Shown piece after piece: positions 1 to 8,477 of a stretch of DNA of 64,000 nt. The translations under genes were made by a program, and so were the position numbers. This DNA comes from Streptomyces piniterrae. GTDB taxonomy: Bacteria; Actinomycetota; Actinomycetes; Streptomycetales; Streptomycetaceae. The stretch lies in the NCBI RefSeq assembly GCF_005048155.1, contig NZ_SUMB01000012.1, positions 62,001-126,000 on the forward strand. Direction: 5' to 3'. Positions within the stretch are counted from its first letter, which is position 1; every line of letters starts with the position of its first letter. The notes under the pieces were generated by a model. It saw only the letters and a program-made list of their open reading frames with translations. It was not told where the DNA came from and searched no databases.

Positions 1-61
1 CCTCGTGGGACCATTCGTAAGAAACCACAATAAGCGGACAATTCGCAATGAAGGGGGCGAA

Positions 62-508
62 ATGACCGCGATCAAGGAAACCATCGACATCTCGCGCCGT
101 CCCGAAGACGTCTTCTCCTATGTCACCGACCCCTCGCATCTCCCCGAGTGGCAGGAGAGCGTCGCCTCGGTGACCCCGGTGGGCGACGCCCCGCTCGAAG
201 TGGGTTCACGGGTCGTGGTGACCCGGAAGATCGGCCACCGGGAATTCCCGATGACCGCGGAGGTCGCCGAGCTGGATCCGCCGCGGAGCTGGCGGATGCG
301 CGGCGTGGACGGCCCCGTCCGCGGAGATGTGAAGGGCACCATCGAGCCGCTCGGTGACGGCGAGCGGTCGCGCGTGACCCTCTCCCTCGAATTCGAGACG
401 CACGGCATCGGCAAGATGCTCGGTCCGCTCGTCGTTCGCCCGCATGCGCGCAAGGAGATGCCGCGGAACGAGCAGAAGCTGAAGGGGCTGCTCGAAGGGC
501 ACGAGTAA
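62..508 (+). CDS. SRPBCC (START-like) family protein
   Basis: A 148-residue soluble protein with the N-terminal pattern of the polyketide cyclase/SRPBCC superfamily: a beta strand (AIKETIDISRRPEDVFSYV), then a DPSHLPEW helix, alternating hydrophobic strands, and a C-terminal amphipathic helix (NEQKLKGLLEGH). The fold makes a cavity for a hydrophobic ligand, and the ligand cannot be read from sequence. The ATG at 62 is chosen because a purine-rich GAAGGGGG site lies just upstream; an in-frame ATG at 5 lacks one. It converges on the EEP-fold gene, with 30 bp between the stops. No membrane segment or signal peptide is visible. Family assignment is secure, function is not. Confidence 0.8.
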   Translation: MTAIKETIDISRRPEDVFSYVTDPSHLPEWQESVASVTPVGDAPLEVGSRVVVTRKIGHREFPMTAEVAELDPPRSWRMRGVDGPVRGDVKGTIEPLGDGERSRVTLSLEFETHGIGKMLGPLVVRPHARKEMPRNEQKLKGLLEGHE

Positions 509-538
509 CGGTCAGTGCACCCGGAGGACGCACACCCG

Positions 539-1570
539 TCAGTGCACCTGGAGGACGCTCCAGACCCCGGCGTGGTCCGAGGGCCACAGCCCCGACGGCG
601 TCAGGGCCCCCGGTGCCTCCCCCACCCGGTTCGTCGCCAGGACGGTGAGGGCGCCGCTGAAGAGCACGTAGTCGATGCGCTGGCCGAGGTTGGTCATCCC
701 GTCACGCAGATCCGCCGGCCGGCAGCAGGTGAAGCCGGGCTCGGCGTCGTGCGCGGCGGTCCAGGCGTCGGTGAAGCCGGCCGCCAGGATGTCGTGGTGC
801 GTGCGGGTGTCCGTTCTGCCGGGCAGCGCGCCGACGCCGTCGGCAGCCGAGTTGAGATCCGCCGCGAGCACCCGGGGAAGGGTGGTGTCGAGCGGCCCGT
901 CGAGCAGTTCCCTGCCCTGGGCCATCTGGACGGCGGGGTCGACGGGCTCCAGGTGTGTGCCGACCACGCGGATGGTGTGGCCGTGCACGGTGACGTCGGC
1001 GGCGACCCAGCCCCGCGGCACGACGGTGCCGCTGAGCGGCCCGCTGGTGATCTGCACATGCGCCTCGTACCGGTCCGCCTGCGCATGGGCGACGGAGAAC
1101 TCCTCCTCGGGCAGGTCGGTGCGGGCCAGCAGCACATCGCGGTCGGTGAGCCTGATGTCCTGGAGGCCGCCGACGGCGGTACGCCGCGGCGCCTCGTAGT
1201 CGCCCCCGATCGCCGTGGCCACGGCCTCGTAGTGCTTGCCGCGGGCGGCCAGCCTGTCGAGCAGGATCTCCAGGAAGTCGAACTCGACATCGGTGGCGTT
1301 GGGGGTGTGGTCGAGATCGGCCGGCGTCCGGCTGCGCCACAGTGCGACCTCCTGCAGGCTGACCAGGTGCGGGTCGGCACCGGCGATCTCACCGGCCAGC
1401 GCCTCGGCGCGGGCGGGGAAGTCGGTGGCCTGCACGCTTCTGAACACCGTGTCCACGCCGGCGATGAGCTGATCGGCGTTGATGGCGTGGAAGACCGGCG
1501 AGAGATCGGCACCGATATAGACGTTGCGGGTCATGACCCTGAGCGAGGCCGGGGGGTGCGGGATCGGCAT
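539..1570 (-). CDS. Endonuclease/exonuclease/phosphatase (EEP) family hydrolase
   Basis: A 343-residue protein of the EEP fold (DNase I, exonuclease III, sphingomyelinase and phosphoesterase superfamily). The first strand LRVMTRNVYIGADL carries the metal-site Asn, LVSLQEVALW carries the conserved Glu, LAADLNSAADG matches the GDxN-type catalytic motif near residue 240, and the C-terminal WPSDHAGVWSVL supplies the SDH motif. The set of metal and catalytic residues looks intact, so a Mg-dependent phosphodiesterase or nuclease activity is likely; the substrate is unknown. I start at 1570 because the first core strand begins before the next Met, and GAAAGGG lies upstream. No clear signal peptide. 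It lies downstream of, and on the same strand as, the acyl-CoA synthetase gene. Confidence 0.82.
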   Translation of the reverse strand: MPIPHPPASLRVMTRNVYIGADLSPVFHAINADQLIAGVDTVFRSVQATDFPARAEALAGEIAGADPHLVSLQEVALWRSRTPADLDHTPNATDVEFDFLEILLDRLAARGKHYEAVATAIGGDYEAPRRTAVGGLQDIRLTDRDVLLARTDLPEEEFSVAHAQADRYEAHVQITSGPLSGTVVPRGWVAADVTVHGHTIRVVGTHLEPVDPAVQMAQGRELLDGPLDTTLPRVLAADLNSAADGVGALPGRTDTRTHHDILAAGFTDAWTAAHDAEPGFTCCRPADLRDGMTNLGQRIDYVLFSGALTVLATNRVGEAPGALTPSGLWPSDHAGVWSVLQVH

Positions 1571-1688
1571 GGCGAGCGAGCCCTTTCGGCTTGGTGCAGG
1601 TCAGGTGCAGGTCAGGGGCAGTTCGGCGGCATCTCACGGCAATGTATGGCAGCGGGCGGGGCGCGGCGAGCGCTGTGGGCCAGGCGGC

Positions 1689-3710
1689 CTACCGTCCTGA
1701 CCGCCGGCTGTTCCGATCGCCGAGAAGGCCACCACGCGGGCCACCGTGCAGGCCGCTGTGGAGCGCCTCCCCGTTGCGGGTCTCACCGCGGGAGCCGCCG
1801 TAGAGGGCTTCGATCTCGTCCGCGTACGCGGCGGCCACGGCATGCCGCCGCATCTTCAGCGAAGGAGTCAGCAGCCCGTTCTGCTGGGTGAACGCCCCGT
1901 CGACGAGGCGGAACGCGCGGATCGACTCGGCCTGCGAAGCGGCCTGGTTCGCATGCTCGACGGCCTGCTGGATATCCGCCAACAGCTCCGGATCCTCCCG
2001 GAGTTGGGAGAACGGCGTATCGATCGGACGGCCGCGGACCCACAGCCAGTGCGCCATCGCCTCGGCGTCCAGGGCGATCAGGGCGCCGACGAAGTGCCGG
2101 CCCTCGCCGACCACCATGCACTGCCCTATCGGCGGACGGCCGCGCAGCCGGTCCTCCAGGAGAGCCGGGGACACGTTCTTGCCACCACTGGTGATCAGAA
2201 TGTCCTTCTTGCGGCCGACGATGCTGAGATAACCGTCGTCGTCGAGCCGCCCGAGGTCGCCGGTGGCCAGCCAGCCACCGCTCAGCATCGCCTGCGCCGC
2301 GGCCGGGTTGTTCCAGTACGCACCGAACACGATCGGGCCCTTGACCAGCACTTCCCCGTCATCGGCGATACGCACGGCGGTGCCCGGCACCGGCAGTCCG
2401 ACCGTCTTGGGGCGCGGGGCCAGCGGCGGGGCGAGGGTCGCGGCGGCCGTCGTCTCCGTCAGCCCGTAGCCCTCGTAGATCAGGATTCCGCAGCCGAAGA
2501 AGAACATCCCGAGCCGGGGGTCCAGCGAGGAACTGCCGCTGATGGCATACCGCAACCGGCCGCCCAGCGCCTTGCGGACCCGGCGGTAGACCAGCAGGTC
2601 GTAAAGGCGCTTCGCGAGGCGGAGTCCGAGTCCGGGCCCGCGGCCGGTCCCCAGCATGCGGTGGTGCTGCCGCTCCCCGTACCGCACGGCGATCCGCTCG
2701 GCCCGTACGAAGGACGCGGCCCGGCCCATGCGGTCCGCGGTCTCCCGCGCGGTGTCGTGGACCTTCTCGAAGAAATACGGCACGGCGACGAGAAAGGTCG
2801 GCCGGAACGCCGCCAGTTCGGGGCGGAGTTCCTCGGGTGTGATGCTGGGCCACAGCCCGATCGTGATCCGGTCCAGCAGACAGGCCACCTGGATCGCCCG
2901 GCCCAGGATGTGCGCCAGCGGCAGGAACAGCAGGGTGGCCGGCGTCTGGCGGGTGGCCTCGACGAAGACCGGGCGCAGCAGCTGTACGAGGTTGGCGGCC
3001 TCGGCGTGCAGATTGCCGTGGGTCAGCACACAGCCCTTGGGCATACCGGTGGTGCCCGAGGTGTAGACGAGAGTGGCGATGCTGTCCGGGCCCAGCGCCC
3101 GCCGGCGTGCCGTCAGCACCCGGTCCGATATCTCCCGCCCGATGCGGGCGAGTTCGTCGAGCGCACCGTCGTCGATCTGCCAGATGCGGCGCGAGTGGTC
3201 CAGCCCGGCCATGGCGTTCCTGGCGGTCCGCGCGTCCTCGGCGGTCTCGACGATGAAGAAGACCGCCGCCGAGTCGTGCAGGATCCACCGGACCTGTTCG
3301 GCGGACGCGGTGGGGTAGATCGGTACGCTCAGACCGCCGGCCGCCCAGATCGCGAAGTCGAGGACGGTCCACTCGTAGCGGGTCTGCGACATCAGGGCCA
3401 CCCGGTCGCCCGGCGCGAGTCCGGCGGCCACCAACCCCCGTGCCACCGCGCCGACTTGGCGGGCGAATTCGGCCGCGGTGACCGGCTGCCAGCGGCCGTC
3501 GGTCTTGCGCCGCACCACCACGTGGCGGGGCGCCTCGGCGGCGTTGGTGAACGGGATGTCGGCCAGGCTGCCGTCACCGGGGGTCGTCACGAGCGGGTCG
3601 GCCCGTACCTCCCGCACCACACCGCCCTCGCGGATGAGCTCGACGGTGACCCGCCCGGCGAGCTCGGGCCGTCGCCCGGCGGTTCTGAGGTCTGTGCCGA
3701 TACTGCCCAT
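1689..3710 (-). CDS. Long-chain acyl-CoA synthetase (AMP-forming)
   Basis: A 673-residue ANL-superfamily enzyme that activates a fatty acid with ATP to the acyl-adenylate and then the CoA thioester. Visible motifs are the P-loop YTSGTTGMPKG near residue 215, GYGLTETTAA (A5) and WLATGDLGRLDDDGYLSIVGRKKD (A7/A8), followed by the C-terminal lid with ITSGGKNVSP. The architecture resembles the FadD15-like cytosolic type. The ATG at 3710 is preceded by GGAG at optimal spacing; the upstream in-frame extension has no RBS and crosses the operator region. The last 30 residues are Gly/Arg-rich and probably disordered. Two inverted repeats overlap the predicted promoter, so it is probably under a trans-acting repressor. 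Confidence 0.92.
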   Translation of the reverse strand: MGSIGTDLRTAGRRPELAGRVTVELIREGGVVREVRADPLVTTPGDGSLADIPFTNAAEAPRHVVVRRKTDGRWQPVTAAEFARQVGAVARGLVAAGLAPGDRVALMSQTRYEWTVLDFAIWAAGGLSVPIYPTASAEQVRWILHDSAAVFFIVETAEDARTARNAMAGLDHSRRIWQIDDGALDELARIGREISDRVLTARRRALGPDSIATLVYTSGTTGMPKGCVLTHGNLHAEAANLVQLLRPVFVEATRQTPATLLFLPLAHILGRAIQVACLLDRITIGLWPSITPEELRPELAAFRPTFLVAVPYFFEKVHDTARETADRMGRAASFVRAERIAVRYGERQHHRMLGTGRGPGLGLRLAKRLYDLLVYRRVRKALGGRLRYAISGSSSLDPRLGMFFFGCGILIYEGYGLTETTAAATLAPPLAPRPKTVGLPVPGTAVRIADDGEVLVKGPIVFGAYWNNPAAAQAMLSGGWLATGDLGRLDDDGYLSIVGRKKDILITSGGKNVSPALLEDRLRGRPPIGQCMVVGEGRHFVGALIALDAEAMAHWLWVRGRPIDTPFSQLREDPELLADIQQAVEHANQAASQAESIRAFRLVDGAFTQQNGLLTPSLKMRRHAVAAAYADEIEALYGGSRGETRNGEALHSGLHGGPRGGLLGDRNSRRSGR

Positions 3711-3741
3711 GGTCAGCTCCGGAGCCTTGGACGCAAGCATC

Positions 3742-3772
3742 TTACTCCGAAGTAAACTTACGCATCCGTAAG
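3742..3772 (-). promoter_or_regulatory. Double inverted-repeat operator over the acyl-CoA synthetase promoter
   Basis: Two perfect inverted repeats stand side by side: TTACT-CCGA-AGTAA (3742-3755) and CTTACG-CATC-CGTAAG (3757-3772), with centres 16 bp apart. On the minus strand they overlap a candidate promoter (-35 TTGATT, 16-nt spacer, -10 TAAGTT) for the gene starting at 3710. The TTAC-N6-GTAA core in both suggests one dimeric repressor, such as a TetR-type fatty-acid regulator, binding twice. No regulator gene lies adjacent. Confidence 0.6.
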
Positions 3773-3989
3773 GATAAATCAATGCCGCGGCAGCACCCTT
3801 GTGTCGGCGGCCCCTCCTCGCTGACGGGGTCACCCATGTCGGCGAATTGTCGACCGTCAGGCGTCCCTCATCATTTGTCCGATCGTTGGCCAATCAGTAC
3901 GAACGCTCAACGAACTCTCAGGTGACCGGTCGACGTCATCCCCCGGCGTCGCCCCGGACAGCACCGGCCGACCAGGAGGAACCCACGCC

Positions 3990-4367
3990 ATGCGCCCCCG
4001 TACCGTTTATGCCGCACTGGCTTCGGCGATCGTCGCCACCGGCGCGACCTTAGCCCTCGCCCCCGCCGCGTCGGCGACCCGCCAACACGGGCCCACGCCC
4101 CAGGAGTTCGTGGACGGGGGCGGCATCGTGAAGATCTGCACCCGCGGCACCCTCTTCGACGGAATGGTCAACCTGGGCTGCCGTGCGCCGCATTCGCTCA
4201 CGCCCGCCACCACCTGGCGCGACCTGCGTGAGGAGGAGGATGCGGTGGCCCCGATGCTCTGCAAGCCGTCCCTGGTGAACAAGGCCTCCGAGAACACCGA
4301 AGTCGCCGCACTCGGCGCCGGCCTCGCCCTCCAGTGCACCCCGGTCCCGCAGACGTGGGGGCCGTAA
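3990..4367 (+). CDS. Small secreted protein of unknown function
   Basis: A 125-residue protein with a Sec signal peptide: positively charged start (MRPRTVY), a hydrophobic core to about residue 25 and an ASA-T cleavage site near residue 29. The mature part (about 96 residues) has four Cys (in IVKICTRG, LGCRAPH, PMLCKP and LQCTPV), consistent with two disulfides in an exported protein. I do not recognise the family. CAGGAGGAA stands at ideal distance before the ATG. A strong hairpin (4383-4418) follows the stop, so it is probably a single-gene transcript. Confidence 0.75.
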   Translation: MRPRTVYAALASAIVATGATLALAPAASATRQHGPTPQEFVDGGGIVKICTRGTLFDGMVNLGCRAPHSLTPATTWRDLREEEDAVAPMLCKPSLVNKASENTEVAALGAGLALQCTPVPQTWGP

Positions 4368-4382
4368 CGGATACCGACGCGG

Positions 4383-4418
4383 ACCGGGGCTGTGCACGCA
4401 TGCGCGCACAGCCCCGGT
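4383..4418 (+). terminator. Hairpin terminator after the small secreted protein
   Basis: Perfect 13-bp arms ACCGGGGCTGTGC (4383-4395) and GCACAGCCCCGGT (4406-4418) close a 10-nt loop that contains the self-complementary GCATGC. It sits 15 bp after the stop and is followed by a short T-containing stretch. It should end transcription of the gene at 3990. Confidence 0.75.
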
Positions 4419-4522
4419 TCTTGGGCGAATTCCAGCCCGCCCAATGGCGCTAATCGTGCGACTCGCCCACTATCGGGTGAATGCCGACATAGGGAATCGT
4501 TTCTCTTGGCTATGTCCCTTAC

Positions 4523-5221
4523 ATGCCAAGTAGCCACTGGCGGCGCCGAGTTGCCGCCACAGCAGTCTCCCTGGTCCTCCTGAGTCTCCCCGCCATCGCC
4601 CCCGCCACAGCAACCACACCCGCTGCCGCAACGACACCCGACGCCGCCGTCTCCCGCCTGGCGCCACCGGACCTGCCGGAGCCCTCTACCGCCGCCGTCG
4701 CCCGCGAGGAACTCGTCGAGCTGCGCATCGAGGCACCCCATTCGATGGACGGCTACAGCCGCGCCAAGTTCCCGCACTGGATCAAGCAGAACGGCCAGTG
4801 CGACACCCGCGAGGTCGTCCTCGCCCGCGACGGCGAGAACGTCGAGCAGGACGACATGTGCCGGGCGACCGCCGGGGTCTGGTTCAGCGAGTACGACGAC
4901 AAGACGCTGACGTCGGCGGGGCAGCTCGACATCGACCACATCGTGCCGCTGGCCAACGCCTGGCGCTCCGGCGCCGACGAGTGGACCACACCGCAACGCA
5001 AGAGCTTCGCCAACGACCTCAAGGACCCGCAGCTCATCGCGGTCTCCGCGTCCAGCAACCGGCAGAAGGGCGACAAGTCCCCGGACCAGTGGGCCCCGCA
5101 GTTCACGTACTGGTGCACCTACGCACGGGCCTGGATCGACATCAAGCACCTCTACCGACTGAACGTGACCGGGCCCGAGAAGGCCAAGCTCACCGACATG
5201 CTGGACACCTGCCAGGAGTGA
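4523..5221 (+). CDS. Secreted HNH-family nuclease (DUF1524/GmrSD C-terminal type)
   Basis: A 232-residue exported protein. A Sec signal (RRR, then VAATAVSLVLLSLPAIAPATA) is followed by a short Pro/Ala linker and a compact domain with LDIDHIVPLANAW near residue 140, the DH of the HNH/beta-beta-alpha-metal fold, and a downstream SASSNRQKGDKSPDQWAP segment with the Asn and metal-site residues. This is the pattern of extracellular HNH nucleases common in Streptomyces, probably for nutrient scavenging or extracellular DNA cleavage. The start has no convincing Shine-Dalgarno sequence, so it may be weakly translated or nearly leaderless. It converges on the DUF1918 gene. Confidence 0.85.
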   Translation: MPSSHWRRRVAATAVSLVLLSLPAIAPATATTPAAATTPDAAVSRLAPPDLPEPSTAAVAREELVELRIEAPHSMDGYSRAKFPHWIKQNGQCDTREVVLARDGENVEQDDMCRATAGVWFSEYDDKTLTSAGQLDIDHIVPLANAWRSGADEWTTPQRKSFANDLKDPQLIAVSASSNRQKGDKSPDQWAPQFTYWCTYARAWIDIKHLYRLNVTGPEKAKLTDMLDTCQE

Positions 5222-5251
5222 GCGGGCCCGGCCACGGCCGCCCGCCGACCG

Positions 5252-5295
5252 AGACGAGCCGCCTACTTCTCTGAACGAGCCGCCTACTCCTCTGC
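5252..5295. repeat. Short direct repeat at the end of the DUF1918 gene
   Basis: ACGAGCCGCCTACT plus CTCTG occurs twice in tandem with a 22-bp period, and the second copy holds the TAG stop codon (minus strand) of the DUF1918 gene. A small duplication that may have moved the stop codon. Confidence 0.5.
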
Positions 5296-5481
5296 GGCGG
5301 AGAAGGGCCGGACGACCGTGTCCGGACCAGGGCTCATCAAGGTCTCGTGACCGTCCTCGAATCGGACGCGGTAGGGAGGACCGCCCCCGTCCCCCAACAC
5401 CTCGATGATCTCCGCGCTTCGATCGTGCTGACCGACGATCCGCCCGTGAACAAGGATCCGGTCGCCCACGCTCGCGTACAT
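5284..5481 (-). CDS. DUF1918 domain protein
   Basis: A 65-residue protein covering the whole DUF1918 domain: MYASVGDRILVHGRIVGQHDRSAEI, then GPPYRVRFEDGHETLMSPGPD, and a short acidic tail. These are small SH3-like beta-barrel proteins common in actinobacteria with no proven function; a nucleic-acid or protein contact role is only a guess. GAGGAGG lies 6 nt before the ATG at 5481, which settles the start against a longer in-frame reading. It converges on the HNH nuclease gene and is divergent from the SpoIIE-type phosphatase gene. Confidence 0.85.
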   Translation of the reverse strand: MYASVGDRILVHGRIVGQHDRSAEIIEVLGDGGGPPYRVRFEDGHETLMSPGPDTVVRPFSAAEE

Positions 5482-5791
5482 GCTCTGCCTCCTCGTCGGC
5501 ATCGGCGGCTGGTCGGCGATGCCGACGAGGAAGTACCCACGTCCGTCGAGAGCCATGTGCTCTGCCACCCGATCGGCGCATTGACGGATACCCGGCCCAG
5601 TGGTGAGCGGACCGGCCGGCGGAGCCGGTGGCGAGGTGACGCCCCGCTTTCCACGCACGACGGAGGGCGAGGTTCGTCCGCGAGGCCGATACTGGGTGCA
5701 GCATCGTAGGTCCTGCCATCGGGTCACGGTGGGGAGTCCCCCCGGGCGGCGCCGCGTCGTCCCGGTGCCACTCGGAAGGCACAAGGTGGTG
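5482..5791. other. Intergenic region between divergent DUF1918 and phosphatase genes
   Basis: About 310 bp that must carry two divergent promoters. I see no clear -35/-10 pair, no strong inverted repeat and no small gene with an RBS. GGAAGG at 5774-5779 serves the downstream gene. Confidence 0.5.
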
Positions 5792-8245
5792 ATGATGGAC
5801 GCATCGCCGTCGACGTTCAGCGAGGGGCCGGAAGACCCCTTCGCCGCGCGTCGCGCAGCCTCGGTCGTCATCGATGCCCGCGGGCTGATCGTCGGGTGGA
5901 GCGAGCGGGCCGAGGCGCTGCTCGGCTACGCACCCGACGAGGTGATCGGCCGGCCGGCGGACGACGTCCTGGTGGACAACTCCCGGGACCGCGATGCCGT
6001 ACTGGCCGCGGTGGAACTCTGCCTTCGCGACCAGGGATGGTTCGGCATCGTGCCGGTACGCCACCGCAACGGGAATCGCGTGGAGATCGGGTGCCGGGCC
6101 CGGATCGTCGTACGCCCCGATGCCACCTACGAGTGGTACGTCGTCGGCGCCCCGGCGCAGGAGGTGGTCCAGTGGGAGACCGACCGGTCGGTGCTGGACG
6201 GACTGTTCCGGCGGTCGCCCATCGGACTGGCGATCTACGCTCCTGACCTGAGCCTTCTGCGGGTCAACCGGGCGATCGCGAAGTTCAGCGGGGTCCCGGC
6301 CGAGAACCACCGTGGTCTGCGCGCCAACGACTTCCTCTTCCAGCCCGACGCGGAGACGGTCGAGGCCCAGATGCGCGAAGTGCTGGAGTCCGGGAAGTCC
6401 TCCATCTTCGCCGAGCAGCCCGTCCATATCCTCACCTCCCCCGAGCAGGAGCTGGTCGCGTCGTCCTCCGCGTTCCGGATGCAGGACTCCTCCGGCCGGG
6501 TCCTCGGCGTGGCGCAGACGGTCGAGGACGTCACCGACCGCTACCGGGCCCGCCGCCGGCTGGCGCTGCTCAACGAGGCCAGCGCCCGCATCGGAACCAC
6601 GCTGGACGTGCCGACCACCGCCCGCGAACTGGCCGAGGTGGTGGTGCCCGACCTCGCCGACTACGCCTCCGTCGACCTGCTGGAGCCGGTCAACCGTGGC
6701 GAGGAGCCGGTTCAGGGGACCTTCGAACCGATGCGCAGGATGGCGATCCGCGGCATCTCGTCGGAGGCGGCGGAGGTGATGTATCCGGTCGGCGAAACGA
6801 TTGCCTTCCCGCCGCAGGCGCCGCATCTCCGGTGCCTGGCAGAGCGCCGCCCGGTCCTCGAAACGTATCGGGACAGCCGTCTGCCCTGGCTGGCCGACGA
6901 CGCCGAGCGGTCCGAGCGCGTCCTCAGCGAGGGCCTCCACTCGCTGATGGTGGTGCCGCTGGCCGCGCGCGGGCTGGTGCTCGGCACGCTCGGCCTGTGG
7001 AGATCGCGACGGCCCGAACCCTTCGAGGAGGACGACCTCACCCTCGCGGAGGAGCTCGCCTCCCGCGCCGCCCTCTGCATCGACAACGCCCGCCGCTACA
7101 CCCAGCAGCACCAGGCGGCGCTGACCCTCCAGCACAGCCTGCTCCCGGGAGAGGTGCCCGGGCATCCGGCGGCCGAGGTCGCCCACCGCTACCGGCCCGC
7201 CGATCCGGCCGCGGGTGTCGGTGGCGACTGGTTCGATGTCATCCCGCTCTCCGGGCTCCGCGTCGCCCTCGTCGTCGGAGATGTGGTCGGCCATGGCACC
7301 CACGCCGCGGTCACCATGGGACGGCTGCGGACCGCAGTACACACACTGGCCAACCTCGATCTCGCTCCGGACGAGGTACTCGCCCAGCTCGACGGCCTCG
7401 TGGACCGCCTCGCCGTCGAGCAGGAAGCCACCGGCACACAGTCCCCGCAGCTCATCGGCGCCACCTGCCTCTACGCCGTCTACGATCCGGTCTCCCGCCG
7501 CTGCACCCTGGCGCGCGCCAGCCATCTGCCGCCCGTGGTGGTGACACCGGACGGAGAGGCGAGCCTCGCCGATGTTCCCGCCGGCCCGCCGCTCGGCCTG
7601 GGCGGGCTGCCGTACGAGTCCACCGAGCTGGAACTGGCCGAGGGCAGCCTCCTGGCCCTCTACACCGACGGCCTTGTCGAGGCCCGCCAGCAGGACGTCG
7701 ACGAGGGACTGGCACGGCTGCGCGAGGCGCTGACCGTTCCCGCCCGCACCTTGGAGGAGACGTGCACGGCGGTCGAGGAGGCGATGCTGCCCGAACGTCC
7801 CGGCGACGACGTCGCCCTGCTCATCGCCCGTACCCGTGCCCTGGCGGCGGAGAAGGTGGCGACCTGGGAGCTGCCCGCGGAACCCACGGCGGCCGCCGAG
7901 GCGCGAAGTCTGACGACGCATCAGCTCACCGAGTGGCAGCTCGACGAGATGTCCGTCACCACCGAGCTCCTCGTCAGTGAACTGGTCACCAACGCCTACC
8001 GCTACGGCGAGGGGCCGATCACCCTGCGACTCATCCGCCACCGCGACCTCATCTGTGAAGTCTCCGACCGGAGCAGTACGTCCCCGCACCTGCGTCAGGC
8101 CCGCATCACGGACGAGGGCGGCCGCGGCCTCTTCCTGGTCGCCCAGCTCGCCCAGCGCTGGGGCACCCGCTACGTACGCGACGGCAAGACGATCTGGGCG
8201 GAACAGCCGATGCATACGCCGATGCCGAAGACGCCTGCGTTCTGA
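5792..8245 (+). CDS. PAS-PAS-GAF-SpoIIE phosphatase with C-terminal anti-sigma-type HATPase
   Basis: An 817-residue cytosolic signalling protein. Domains in order: PAS (about 15-125; DARGLIVGWSERAEALLGY), second PAS (about 130-245), GAF (about 260-430), PP2C/SpoIIE phosphatase (about 450-680; GGDWFDVI, VGDVVGHGTHAA, YTDGLVEARQQDVDEGL hold the metal aspartates) and an RsbW-like HATPase (about 690-810; LLVSELVTNAYRYG). Such proteins dephosphorylate anti-sigma antagonists, and the kinase-like domain can phosphorylate or bind them, so one chain may hold both opposing activities of a sigma-factor partner switch. No transmembrane helix. GTG codons at 5786 and 5789 and a second ATG at 5795 are also possible starts. 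No sigma factor or antagonist gene is adjacent. Confidence 0.9.
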   Translation: MMDASPSTFSEGPEDPFAARRAASVVIDARGLIVGWSERAEALLGYAPDEVIGRPADDVLVDNSRDRDAVLAAVELCLRDQGWFGIVPVRHRNGNRVEIGCRARIVVRPDATYEWYVVGAPAQEVVQWETDRSVLDGLFRRSPIGLAIYAPDLSLLRVNRAIAKFSGVPAENHRGLRANDFLFQPDAETVEAQMREVLESGKSSIFAEQPVHILTSPEQELVASSSAFRMQDSSGRVLGVAQTVEDVTDRYRARRRLALLNEASARIGTTLDVPTTARELAEVVVPDLADYASVDLLEPVNRGEEPVQGTFEPMRRMAIRGISSEAAEVMYPVGETIAFPPQAPHLRCLAERRPVLETYRDSRLPWLADDAERSERVLSEGLHSLMVVPLAARGLVLGTLGLWRSRRPEPFEEDDLTLAEELASRAALCIDNARRYTQQHQAALTLQHSLLPGEVPGHPAAEVAHRYRPADPAAGVGGDWFDVIPLSGLRVALVVGDVVGHGTHAAVTMGRLRTAVHTLANLDLAPDEVLAQLDGLVDRLAVEQEATGTQSPQLIGATCLYAVYDPVSRRCTLARASHLPPVVVTPDGEASLADVPAGPPLGLGGLPYESTELELAEGSLLALYTDGLVEARQQDVDEGLARLREALTVPARTLEETCTAVEEAMLPERPGDDVALLIARTRALAAEKVATWELPAEPTAAAEARSLTTHQLTEWQLDEMSVTTELLVSELVTNAYRYGEGPITLRLIRHRDLICEVSDRSSTSPHLRQARITDEGGRGLFLVAQLAQRWGTRYVRDGKTIWAEQPMHTPMPKTPAF

Positions 8246-8345
8246 GGCGCAGATACTGCTGCTCTGAGATGCAGAGACCGCTGCTCTGAGCTGCAAAGTC
8301 CTCCGCTGCTCTGAGCCGCAAAGGCCTCCGCTCCGAGGGCCCCGA
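8246..8345. repeat. Degenerate ~25-bp tandem repeats after the phosphatase gene
   Basis: Three or four diverged units of about 25 bp starting TGCTCTGAG and continuing with a GCA(A/G)AG core and a CCTCCGC end run from the stop codon to about 8345. They are non-coding and lie between convergent genes. Confidence 0.6.
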
Positions 8346-8354
8346 TCGTGGTGG

Positions 8355-8403
8355 CCCCCGCCCTGAAACGCCGAGGCCCCCGCTCTGACGTGCAGGGCGG
8401 GGG
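8355..8403. terminator. Possible bidirectional terminator hairpin
   Basis: Arms CCCCCGCCCT (8355-8364) and AGGGCGGGGG (8394-8403) are perfectly complementary around a 29-nt loop. Position between convergent genes fits a shared terminator, but the long loop makes it weaker than a typical one. Confidence 0.45.
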
Positions 8404-8477
8404 TCGGGGGGCCGGGGGGGCCGGCGGGCCGGGGGCTGTGTTCGGCTCCTCGGCTGTGTTCGGCTCCTGGGTCGTGG

